Shown one piece after another: positions 8,627 to 16,758 of a stretch of DNA of 31,537 nucleotides. The notes under the pieces were generated by a model. It saw only the letters and a program-made list of their open reading frames with translations, did no database searches and was not told the DNA's origin. The position numbers were made by a program, and so were the translations under genes. The DNA lies in the IMG/VR virus record IMGVR_UViG_3300032333_000053, positions 1 to 31,537 of that record. One strand, written 5' to 3'. The stretch is from a virus. Within the stretch, counting starts at the first letter, position 1. Each line of letters begins with the position of its first letter.

Positions 8627-9390
8627 GAACTGCGGACTTTTCCAGAATCCTATTTGAAGCCATTCAACTTTGCGGTCTAGACCGAGACGAAGTTAGTGAC
8701 GCTACATTCTCCCAGATTAGGGACTTTGCTAGCATGCGGCTTCGGTATGTCTGGGAGTACGACACCTTTCCTCAAGTTATCCGTTTTGCAGAACTGACAA
8801 TCCTTAAGGATGCCAATGACGCTCCTTACTTTGTCATCCCCGCTGACTGCGGTGAAATCTTTAATGTGTGGGAAAAGAATCCCATCACTACCACAAGAAA
8901 CGCCCAACTGACCTTTATGCTGGCTTCGACCAGCACCCAAGAGCGAGCCTACCTTACGGTTGCCAAGGAAGGTACTGTCTGGGTCGAATACAGAATCAAG
9001 TGCCCCGAATTGAATGGCGTTCTTTGGAACGCTGACACGGAGTATGTTCCTACCGCCCAGACCTACTTTGACTCTGGGGCTGTTAGCGGTTCCTATAGAC
9101 CCGTTGCTGGCAAGCCTTACAAGGGCAACTTCTATACATCTCTTACTACAAATACGAATAAGAAGCCGTCTGAACAGCCTAACGATTGGGCTGTTATTCA
9201 GATTCCGCACATTTTCGCTACATATGTAACCAGAGGTATTTACGCTGACTACCTTAGAAGTGAAGGCCAAGTCGAAAACGCCAAGGTAGCCGAACAGGAA
9301 GCACAGGCTTTCCTTGACGAAGAAATCGATAAAATTGCTCGACAGCAGGGTCAGACCCGTAGAATCAACTTCATTAATCCCTATTCCTAA
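8623..9390 (+). CDS. Head-tail adaptor, gp11-like (tail tubular protein A-like)
   Basis: 255 residues. The opening (ADFSRILFEAIQLCGLD, then FASMRLRYVWEYDTFPQV) resembles the N-terminal helical domain of gp11/TTPA-like adaptors, in which a helix carrying an R-x-R-x-x-W-E-x-x-x-(W/F)-P pattern sits near residue 40. The central part is beta-rich and the C-terminus is a long Glu/Ala/Gln helix, which in this group contacts the portal. Such proteins form the ring between portal and nozzle. It is followed after a one-base overlap (TAATG) by a small beta protein and precedes the fibre and nozzle genes, matching this role. The family assignment is by pattern, not by a search. Confidence 0.75.
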   Translation: MRTADFSRILFEAIQLCGLDRDEVSDATFSQIRDFASMRLRYVWEYDTFPQVIRFAELTILKDANDAPYFVIPADCGEIFNVWEKNPITTTRNAQLTFMLASTSTQERAYLTVAKEGTVWVEYRIKCPELNGVLWNADTEYVPTAQTYFDSGAVSGSYRPVAGKPYKGNFYTSLTTNTNKKPSEQPNDWAVIQIPHIFATYVTRGIYADYLRSEGQVENAKVAEQEAQAFLDEEIDKIARQQGQTRRINFINPYS

Positions 9391-9662
9391 TGTCTAATAA
9401 CATTTCTCTTCCCCCCTTCATCAAGAAGTTCCGTCAGACGGTTCTTGCTGGCAATGGTACGCTCCCCGCTGTTACTGAATACCAGCGTAGAGTTACCCTC
9501 ATTATTGCCCCCCAAGCCGCCTCTGTGGTCATCAAGTTCAACACTACCGATACTGCTGGCATCACGCTTCAGCCGTACACCCTGTTTAGCGTTGAAGGCT
9601 ATAACGGCCTTGTTGAGATTACCTCCAGCGGTTCTACGGTCATCTACGAGGGTCTGGTGTAA
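9390..9662 (+). CDS. Small beta-rich virion protein (putative), 90 aa
   Basis: Unknown family. The sequence is a series of short beta-strand-like segments with many Thr, Val and Ser (for example TLPAVTEYQRRVTLIIAP and STVIYEGLV), with no Cys and no signal peptide. It begins at TAATG overlapping the adaptor stop and ends directly against the fibre ATG (TAAATG), so all three are translated together. A small beta-sandwich in the head or tail (decoration or fibre-attachment protein) is the likeliest role from position and strand content. Confidence 0.68.
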   Translation: MSNNISLPPFIKKFRQTVLAGNGTLPAVTEYQRRVTLIIAPQAASVVIKFNTTDTAGITLQPYTLFSVEGYNGLVEITSSGSTVIYEGLV

Positions 9663-10910
9663 ATGGGTACAGTAACCTACAGCGGCCTGTCCGTTGAGGT
9701 TGACCCTACAGTCAATGCTCAAATTACGGCCCTAAATCTTGTCAGCAACACCCAGTTGACAACTTCGCTAGCGTCCTATTTGACGATTGCGACATACAAT
9801 ACCAATATTGCGTCATATTTGACTACGGCTTCTGCCTCTGCCACTTATGCCACAAAAGCCAGTCCTACATTTACTGGCACTGTAACTATCCCTGCTGGGG
9901 CTTCTATTAGTGGTTTCGCCACCCTTGCTTCTCCTACTTTTACTGGAGACCCTCGTGCCCCTACTCCGCTTACATCCGACAACGATACTTCTATTGCTAC
10001 CACAGCGTATGTGAAGTCTAACCTGTCTTCGTACGCCACAACGGCTAGCCCTACTTTTAGCGGAACGCCTTCTTTGCCTACTGGTACTGTTGCGGTTACC
10101 CAGACTACTTCAGACAATAGCACTAAACTTGCTACAACTGCGTTTGTTAAGAACCAGTCTTATTTGACCACTAGCACGGCTTCTAGCACTTACCAGACTC
10201 TTTCTGGAATGGCTAGTTATGTGACCTATGGTGTTGCCGCAATCACTTACCAGCCTATTGGTTCTTACCTTACTGACGCTCCTAGCGATGGAAACCAATA
10301 TGCTCGTCAAAGTGGAACATGGACTGTGGTTACTGGCGGTGGTGGCGGTGCTAGCGGTATTGCTCTTTATGACAATGGTGTAACCTACAGTGTTGGCACT
10401 CAAGTTGTTTATAGCAACAGAATCTTTTATCTGTCCACTTATGTTGGCGGGGCTGGTTACGACCCTATCGGTTACCCTTCTTACTGGACTGAAATCAGTG
10501 CGTCTGCTGGTGGTAGCGTGGCTTGGGGCGGGATTACTGGTACGGTTACTGACCAAACAGACCTTGTAAGTTACATTACTGGTCTTGGCTATCTTACGAC
10601 TGTTCCCGCTAAGACGCTAAACACAATCTCTGCCAGTTCTTACATGCTTGCGGCTGGTGATGAAAATAAGGTTCACTTCCTAACAGGCGGTATGTCTGGT
10701 GCTACACTTATTCTTCCTGCGGATACTACTTATGCCTTCCCTGCTGGCACAGAAATCACAGTTGTTTGTGACGATACATCAATGAACAACATGAATATCG
10801 GTATTCAGTGGGCTGGTCAACCTTTGGTCAACGGAGTGTGGGGTGTTCCTGTTACAAGCAAAGTAAGCAAACTTGTTAAAATTGGAACAGACCTCTGGCT
10901 CTATACCTAA
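9663..10910 (+). CDS. Tail fibre with phage tail repeats
   Basis: 415 residues, rich in Thr, Ser, Gly and Ala, and a receptor-binding candidate. The N-terminal 60 residues carry short TASYL-type words. Residues 66-162 contain three copies of the known short tail fibre repeat, beginning ASPTFTG or ASPTFSG and, in two of them, ending IATTAYV or LATTAFV. A five-glycine hinge (225-229) leads to a segment (about 236-278) with a W/Y-rich pattern, YDNGVTYSVGTQVVY followed by YWTEIS, like carbohydrate-binding modules of the chitin-binding 5/12 type. The C-terminal 100 residues are beta-rich and end with a Trp. The gene is adjacent to the 90-residue gene and followed by the nozzle. It is probably trimeric, with the C-terminal end facing the host. 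Confidence 0.85.
   Translation: MGTVTYSGLSVEVDPTVNAQITALNLVSNTQLTTSLASYLTIATYNTNIASYLTTASASATYATKASPTFTGTVTIPAGASISGFATLASPTFTGDPRAPTPLTSDNDTSIATTAYVKSNLSSYATTASPTFSGTPSLPTGTVAVTQTTSDNSTKLATTAFVKNQSYLTTSTASSTYQTLSGMASYVTYGVAAITYQPIGSYLTDAPSDGNQYARQSGTWTVVTGGGGGASGIALYDNGVTYSVGTQVVYSNRIFYLSTYVGGAGYDPIGYPSYWTEISASAGGSVAWGGITGTVTDQTDLVSYITGLGYLTTVPAKTLNTISASSYMLAAGDENKVHFLTGGMSGATLILPADTTYAFPAGTEITVVCDDTSMNNMNIGIQWAGQPLVNGVWGVPVTSKVSKLVKIGTDLWLYT
9858..10148 (+). repeat. Three tandem coding repeats in the tail fibre
   Basis: Three units encode A-S-P-T-F-(T/S)-G starts at residues 66, 89 and 128 of the fibre. Units two and three close with the same T-S-D-N ... A-T-T-A-(Y/F)-V text. The units diverge in DNA, so the repeat is old rather than a fresh duplication. 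Confidence 0.8.
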
Positions 10911-10922
10911 CTTTTCCATGAA

Positions 10923-12785
10923 ATGGCTAATGCTGAACGAAAGAAAGAAGGCGATACAGGATTTCTTGCTATCGACACTCGTGCTAACCCTTCAAGCCTT
11001 AAGGAAGGTTACCTCCAAGATGGTCGAAATATTCGACTGGAGTCTACAACGCTTGAATGCAGAAAAGGAATCAAGCAAGTCTTCTCAAGCGACAGACTAG
11101 CCAGCCTTCTTGACGGGCTTCCCGAAGGCTCTAAGATTCTTGCGTCTGGACTTAATGTACTAAAGGACGGCACAGAACAGTTCATTCTGGTCGTTGAAGA
11201 TGGCCTGTTTACTTTTAACGCCAATACAAACTCCCTTAGCAATAAATTCGATTTTGACGGAAGAAAATGCCTTGAAGGAAAAACGCAGGTTCTACAGGCA
11301 GTAAACCGCATTTACATTCTGCGTGGTGAAACCGAGTACTACAGAGAAGGCACTTCTTCGTTCAATAACACGAACAAAACCATCACCGTACAAACACAAA
11401 TTTCGCACAATCTTTCTGTCGGGGATGAAGTAATCCTTGAATCTGAACATGCAGAAATGAAAGGTGCTTTTATTGTAAACAATGTTATTTCTGCTACTTC
11501 ATTCAATGTCATTAATAATGCTGGAACTACGAATCGTGGCTTTCACCCTGCTCTTGTCGCTAAGGCTAGACCGCCTCTTGTATTTGATGGCTTTAATGTA
11601 TCGGTAACTAAGCAGGGAACGATTGATGGAAGTGTTGATACATTCAGTACTAAGTGCTGTTTTCCCCCATCTTCTGTTGGCTTTTATTTCAGAAATAGAA
11701 TCTACCTCAAGTACTCTAGAGACGAGATTGCGGTTTCTTATTATCTTCCAAATGACGATGGTGATTGGGAGTTTGACCTAACCATCCAAGCGTTCCAAAT
11801 TAACCTTGGTGACGAGCAAGAGATTGTTGGCTTTTATCCTTGGACGCAGGACAAGGTGCTAGTACTGAAGACCAACTCTATCTATGAACTCAAGGTCTCT
11901 GACAATACGACAAGCCCCGAAGTTGTTCTTTCGCAGTCGTATGTTAGGTCACTCACAACAGAAATCGGGTGTACAGCCAAGCGAAGTATTGGGAATGTTT
12001 CCAGTTCGGTCTTCTTCCTTTCTGCATCTGGGGTCTTCAGCCTTGAACCACAGTTGGACACTAACCTCCTTGCCAACTCTTACCCCCTTAGTAAGTCCGT
12101 CCAGAAATATATTGATGCCATTAATGTCAATGAGGCATACAAGTCGATTGGGCAAGTCTTTGCAGGACGGTATTACCTTGCAGTTCCGCTAACGCTAAAT
12201 GGCGTAGAACGGGTAGGGGTGTTGGTCTACAACTTGAACAACAAGAACTGGGAGTCTTGCGACACCTACCCTATTGGGTTCAACATCGACAACATGATTG
12301 TTTCTATCTATGGAAACAGAAAGAGGCTCTTTTTTGTCGATAACGCCACAGGCCCATATCTGGCTGAAGAACTCGATGTAGACCAGTTTGGCGACACTTT
12401 TGGTGCAAGAATCCTGCCTCTATGGCTTCCGTTCTGGCTTAGAGCACTTAACTTCTCTGAGCATAAAATTGAAATGTTTGCCAGAACCCGCAGATACCAG
12501 TTTGGTACTTTGCAAGATAAGCGGTTTACAGTCGCAGAAATTGACTGTTTCTATGGCACAGAGGGTGCTCTGCGTGTTGATGTAAACAGTATTAACCCAG
12601 ATACAACCCTCAAGATTGACATTAGCACAGCCTCGTTTGGCGAAGAACTAACAAGAAAAGTGCCTATTCGCAAGAAATGCTTGGGTATTGAAATTGATTT
12701 GACTTCTCTACAGGGCAGACCTTCTGTATTTTCTGCCTTTGTAGAGGCTACCTCTAGCGGTAGAAACATTCATAGCGAAAAATAA
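10923..12785 (+). CDS. Tail nozzle protein, gp12/TTPB-like
   Basis: 620 residues. The opening DTGFLAIDTRANPSSL followed by LQDGRNIRLE is typical of phage nozzle or 'stabilisation' proteins that start with a strap leading into a beta-propeller. The body consists of repeating strand blocks (IYILRGETEYYREG, VVLSQSYVRS, VGVLVYNLNNKNWESCD). Residues about 155-198 form an inserted small beta domain with the common HNLSVGDEVIL...GAFIVNNVISATSFNV pattern. Hexamers of this family form the tip of the short tail, and cell contact triggers opening. Neighbours (fibre before, collar fibre after) agree. The ATG at 10923 lies 12 bases after the fibre stop, with no SD. Confidence 0.82.
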   Translation: MANAERKKEGDTGFLAIDTRANPSSLKEGYLQDGRNIRLESTTLECRKGIKQVFSSDRLASLLDGLPEGSKILASGLNVLKDGTEQFILVVEDGLFTFNANTNSLSNKFDFDGRKCLEGKTQVLQAVNRIYILRGETEYYREGTSSFNNTNKTITVQTQISHNLSVGDEVILESEHAEMKGAFIVNNVISATSFNVINNAGTTNRGFHPALVAKARPPLVFDGFNVSVTKQGTIDGSVDTFSTKCCFPPSSVGFYFRNRIYLKYSRDEIAVSYYLPNDDGDWEFDLTIQAFQINLGDEQEIVGFYPWTQDKVLVLKTNSIYELKVSDNTTSPEVVLSQSYVRSLTTEIGCTAKRSIGNVSSSVFFLSASGVFSLEPQLDTNLLANSYPLSKSVQKYIDAINVNEAYKSIGQVFAGRYYLAVPLTLNGVERVGVLVYNLNNKNWESCDTYPIGFNIDNMIVSIYGNRKRLFFVDNATGPYLAEELDVDQFGDTFGARILPLWLPFWLRALNFSEHKIEMFARTRRYQFGTLQDKRFTVAEIDCFYGTEGALRVDVNSINPDTTLKIDISTASFGEELTRKVPIRKKCLGIEIDLTSLQGRPSVFSAFVEATSSGRNIHSEK

Positions 12786-12786
12786 A

Positions 12787-13833
12787 ATGGCCCAAATTTC
12801 TAAAGGACACCAATACGAACCTTCTGGCGACAAATCTCAAGTTACCGCTGAAAACCTTAATGACCATGTAGATAAGGCTACGCTTCTCCTTGGTTGTATT
12901 AAGGAGCAGGATTGGTCTGGCGGTGCTAATAATGAAGATGAAATTCTTGTAGCACAGGGAGAAAGTTTGGTCAGAATTTCAAAACAAAATTTTCTTAATA
13001 ATACACTTCTTGAAAGTGGTTCCTTTACTTTCGGAAATACATATTTCGTTGGAAACAGTGTTCATATTAGTTATTCTGGCTTTCACAGCACTGTAATGCA
13101 GGAAGGACAGAGTAAGACGATTTTTCATGCACCTGCGGCTGGTTATGCTATTGGATACGGATTTGGTGATTTTACATCAATGGCATATTCGTTGGTTGTT
13201 TCTGGTCAAGGGCTTAACAGGACTACAATTGGACAGTGGAAGTCGGCTCTGATTGTTGACCATGACTCTAAACTTCTTGTTCATGGTCGTGACAGAACTA
13301 AGGATTTTACCCCCTCTGGAACTATCGTTGCTTTTGCTGGAATTAACGCCCCAGATGGTTGGCTAATTTGTGACGGAAGAACGCTTGATGCTACAAATAC
13401 TGTGGATTATGACCTGCTTCCTAATAATGATGTAGTCTCTAAATACTACTGGCTTTGGCAGGTTCTTGGCACTACTTATGGTGGCACGGGTCAGTCTTCC
13501 TTTAAGATTCCCGACCTAAGAGGCGAGTTTATCCGTGGCTACGACCACAATAATGGTAATGACCCGAGAGTCTTTGGCTCTAAGCAGAAGGACTTGCTGA
13601 AGGCTCACAAGCATGTTGCTTCAAACAACGACTGCCAAGCGTATGAAAATATTAATGGCAGAGGTACTGGTGCGTATAATCATTGGTGCGACACTAGGGC
13701 AATTTATAATAATGCAGATGCGGCTTTGACTGGTGATGGTCTACACCCCGAGCAGGTTGTGAATGGCGTTCCTACCGTTGGTAGCGAAACTAGACCCAGA
13801 AACATTGCTCTTAACTACATTATCAAAATCTAA
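12787..13833 (+). CDS. Tail collar domain fibre protein
   Basis: 348 residues. Residues about 178-252 are a clear phage tail collar domain: GTIVAFAGINAPDGWLICDG, then a Tyr/Leu-rich insert, then FKIPDLRGEFIRGYDH. The end, ETRPRNIALNYIIK, is the standard closing motif of collar fibres such as T4 gp12-like and other distal fibre tips. The KAHKHVAS segment after the domain resembles the His-rich metal-binding part of such tips. The N-terminal 60 residues probably attach to the virion. Residues about 60-160 are visibly more AT-rich in codon choice than the flanking genes. A role in host binding is well supported; the receptor is unknown. Confidence 0.9.
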   Translation: MAQISKGHQYEPSGDKSQVTAENLNDHVDKATLLLGCIKEQDWSGGANNEDEILVAQGESLVRISKQNFLNNTLLESGSFTFGNTYFVGNSVHISYSGFHSTVMQEGQSKTIFHAPAAGYAIGYGFGDFTSMAYSLVVSGQGLNRTTIGQWKSALIVDHDSKLLVHGRDRTKDFTPSGTIVAFAGINAPDGWLICDGRTLDATNTVDYDLLPNNDVVSKYYWLWQVLGTTYGGTGQSSFKIPDLRGEFIRGYDHNNGNDPRVFGSKQKDLLKAHKHVASNNDCQAYENINGRGTGAYNHWCDTRAIYNNADAALTGDGLHPEQVVNGVPTVGSETRPRNIALNYIIKI

Positions 13834-13835
13834 AT

Positions 13836-14684
13836 ATGGGACTAGGAGATATTGTTGCAGGTTTTGGCTCAAAGCCAAAGGACATGCCGTTGCCCAAGAC
13901 ATATGGGCAAATTGGTCAGCAGAACATGGACATGCAAGCGGGGTGGATGCCATCCTACTTGAACTATGAGCGTTCTTTTAGACCGCAGTGGCAAAATGTA
14001 AACGAGTCTTCGCTTGGCTCGCAGGTGTTTGGTGGCGAAGGCGGTGCTGGCTACCTTAGCATGCTTGGACAGGCTGGCTCCCAGTCTCTTGGACAGCAAG
14101 AGTCCTTGGGTGCTGGGCAACTGTCCATGATGAGCAGACTGCAAGGTTCTGCTAGAAACGCATACATGTCGCCCATGATGCAACAGGCTCAGAACTCGAT
14201 GTTCAATACAGCCCAGCAGTATGCTTCTGGGCAACTGAGTCAGCAAGACCGCTTCATGGCTGGTCAAAGTGCCAACCAAGCAATGGCGGCTAGAGGTCTT
14301 ACTGGCAGACAGGCTGTTGCGGCTAATGTGCTTGGTAACTACAATATGTCGCAGGACAGAATCATGCAGGGTCAGAAGATGTTGCAGGGCGTGTATGGCA
14401 ACGAGGCTAATGTTGCTGGCAATATTGCTAACCTTACGATGTCTGGTCTCGACCAGATGGGTTCCGCTGGGAAACTTATTGGTAGTGCTGGACAGACTCT
14501 TGGTCAGTACAACACTGGTGTCATGAATCCCAGAGACCAACTTGGCTTCGACCAAGAAGCGGCTCGTTACAAGGCTGATGTCAGCAATAGACTGGCTCAG
14601 CAGAAGTGGAAGGCTGGCATGTGGCAAGCGGCTGGCAATATGATTGACGATGGCATTAGTGCCGCTACGGGAGGATTCGGCTGA
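13836..14684 (+). CDS. Internal virion/ejection protein (putative), 282 aa
   Basis: Very rich in Gly, Ala, Gln, Met, Asn and Ser and almost entirely helical after residue 60, with many Gln-Gln and Met words (SPMMQQAQNSMFNTAQQYA). It ends in a short Gly/Ala tail. This composition and its place directly before two long helical proteins match the small internal core or ejection proteins of podoviruses (roles like T7 gp14 or P22 gp7). Such proteins leave the particle with the DNA and help build a channel through the envelope. No sequence family is recognised, so the function is by analogy. The ATG lies two bases after the previous stop, without an SD. Confidence 0.7.
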   Translation: MGLGDIVAGFGSKPKDMPLPKTYGQIGQQNMDMQAGWMPSYLNYERSFRPQWQNVNESSLGSQVFGGEGGAGYLSMLGQAGSQSLGQQESLGAGQLSMMSRLQGSARNAYMSPMMQQAQNSMFNTAQQYASGQLSQQDRFMAGQSANQAMAARGLTGRQAVAANVLGNYNMSQDRIMQGQKMLQGVYGNEANVAGNIANLTMSGLDQMGSAGKLIGSAGQTLGQYNTGVMNPRDQLGFDQEAARYKADVSNRLAQQKWKAGMWQAAGNMIDDGISAATGGFG

Positions 14685-14685
14685 T

Positions 14686-16758
14686 ATGGCTGAATCTTTT
14701 TATGACCCGAACTTGATGGCTGAACAGCAGAGGAATGCTACGCAGTCCACCGCTGGTTTTGACAATTTCATCAAGGAGAGACGGGAACAGCGGGCACAGT
14801 ACGAGAAGTCCAAGCAAGAGCGTGAGCAAATGATTGCGGCGGCTGAAGGTCTTGCCGAGCATTTTGCTCCGCAGGGCGAAGCCGCTCCTGCCTACATTGC
14901 CAAGTTCCTCAAGAAGGCTGAATCTGGTGGTGGCATCCAGCAGTTGTCCTCCCAAGACATCGGCAAGTTCCTTGGCATGCACCAGACTGTTGCTAAACAG
15001 CAGGAGTTTGAATCTGGGCAAGCGGACAAGGCTAGCACCATCGCTCTTCGTGGTGCACAAATTGATGCGGCTAGAGCATCTATTCCGCATACACAGGCAC
15101 AGACTAGGGCTTTGGCTGGCGAGGAAACCAGAAAGCAAGCCGAGTACGAGAGAGCACAGGTTCTTAACAAGTTCCTTGCCGAAACACAGGGTGCTGACAT
15201 TGGCTCTCCTACTAAGACTGTTACAACACCTACTGGAGTTGGCATTGAAAAGCCTACCTTTAAAGACCCTAGAACTGGTGAGACCGTTGAAATTGACCCG
15301 TCTGCCTATAGCGAAATGGGTCTCGATGAAAGCGGGCGTGTCGTTGACAAGGATGTCTTTACTTATGTTTCGAGCCTTGGTGCTGAAGAACTGTCTACCA
15401 TCATTGGTCACCACTTGGCTCCCTCTGCCGAAGTTAACATCAACAAGGAAATCGATGCTAGCCGTCCCAGATGGAAAGATGTCATTGGGCTAGAGCCAGA
15501 GGTCATTTTTGACAAGGGCGGTTCCAGAAAGGATATTGTCGGGCCTAACGGTCAAACTGTTAAGGAAAAGCCGTTTACGCAGAATGTTGAAAGCCTCCTT
15601 AAGGTTATTAACAACAATCCTAGACTTTTCCCGACAGGTGTTCCCAGAACTTATAAGGGAAGAAACATTACGCAGGGCTACTCTTGGTCTGGCAATGGTC
15701 GTAAGACTACGCTGACAGCCCCCGAAGTAGACACGCTACAAGATTTTGTTATCGATAAACTGCGTGAGGCTGGCTACGAGGACTTGGCTAATGTTGGTAC
15801 TCTTATTAAGGGTCATAGAGAAATCGCAAAGGTCAATGACACAAACGCTCTTCAGTTTGAAAAGAAAGTGTTCACAGAAACAGTTGAACAGAAAATTGAC
15901 GATGAAGCCGCTCTTGCCAGCATTCGCTATGACCAAGTAGCCGCCCGATGGAGAGCACAGGGTCTTCCTACTCCCTTGCCAAAGGCGGCTTACATTGCGG
16001 CTAGCGTACCAGACCTTACTAAGGTCGTTCCTGTTGTGGACTTGAATGGTAGACCTACTGGTCAGTACAAGACCTATGTTAAGGTGGGCGACACTTGGAA
16101 GGACGCTACCGTTGAAAAGGGCACTGAGGCTAGTGACAGGGAGGCTTGGCTTAATACTGAAGCCAGAGGTAAGGATAACATGCTTAACTTCAGCGGTCAG
16201 TATGGTAATATTGTAGTTAATGGCAGGGCTACAGCCTTTGACGAAAAGGGTGTTTCCGAACTTTCTGATGTTCTTAATGACACTGAGGCGTTCAATGAAA
16301 ATATGGACTTGCTTAAGGAACTTTACGAAAAGCATAACTTCGTTGAAAGAATTTCTCCCTCAAGTAAGGTTCGTGCTGAGATTAAGTCTATTATTGGCAT
16401 TACCCAGCCAATGATTCGTAAGTATATCCTTGGTACTGGTGTCGTTACTACACCAGACCAAGAGAGACTTGATGACCTGTTTAGACATCCAGACAATTGG
16501 GAAACTTGGTTTAAGGACGAAGCCAATATCTTGGTATTTGAAAAACTTAAGGGTGTTCTTCATCAGAAGGCTATTTCACTTCTTAATAAACATAAGGTTG
16601 TTCAGCCAAACGGGGAGAAGGGCTTTATGCTTGGTAGCAATAACAGCAAGGGTAAGGCTAAGGCTCTTGAACTTATTGCCGTTCACCAGCAGGGATATAA
16701 ATTGACTCCTGCTGATATTGCTGTCATCAAAAAGTACAACCCCAACTTTGGACAATGA
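14686..16758 (+). CDS. Internal virion protein (putative), 690 aa
   Basis: I place the start at the ATG at 14686, one base after the upstream stop. An in-frame ATG at 14644 would add 14 residues but overlap the previous gene by 41 bases. The first 180 residues are strongly helical and charged (RREQRAQYEKSKQEREQMI; then Gln/Arg/Ala-rich helices). The remainder mixes short strands and helices around a Lys/Gly/Asp-rich middle. No catalytic motif was seen. It ends in an ATGA overlap (16755-16758) with the giant gene. Order and size are compatible with a second ejection protein acting together with its two neighbours. Confidence 0.72.
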   Translation: MAESFYDPNLMAEQQRNATQSTAGFDNFIKERREQRAQYEKSKQEREQMIAAAEGLAEHFAPQGEAAPAYIAKFLKKAESGGGIQQLSSQDIGKFLGMHQTVAKQQEFESGQADKASTIALRGAQIDAARASIPHTQAQTRALAGEETRKQAEYERAQVLNKFLAETQGADIGSPTKTVTTPTGVGIEKPTFKDPRTGETVEIDPSAYSEMGLDESGRVVDKDVFTYVSSLGAEELSTIIGHHLAPSAEVNINKEIDASRPRWKDVIGLEPEVIFDKGGSRKDIVGPNGQTVKEKPFTQNVESLLKVINNNPRLFPTGVPRTYKGRNITQGYSWSGNGRKTTLTAPEVDTLQDFVIDKLREAGYEDLANVGTLIKGHREIAKVNDTNALQFEKKVFTETVEQKIDDEAALASIRYDQVAARWRAQGLPTPLPKAAYIAASVPDLTKVVPVVDLNGRPTGQYKTYVKVGDTWKDATVEKGTEASDREAWLNTEARGKDNMLNFSGQYGNIVVNGRATAFDEKGVSELSDVLNDTEAFNENMDLLKELYEKHNFVERISPSSKVRAEIKSIIGITQPMIRKYILGTGVVTTPDQERLDDLFRHPDNWETWFKDEANILVFEKLKGVLHQKAISLLNKHKVVQPNGEKGFMLGSNNSKGKAKALELIAVHQQGYKLTPADIAVIKKYNPNFGQ

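Noticed and set aside
14644-14685. Earlier ATG for the 690-residue internal protein
   Set aside because: It would overlap the previous gene by 41 bases and add 14 residues of frame-shifted Gly/Leu text. The ATG at 14686 sits one base after the stop, like other junctions here.
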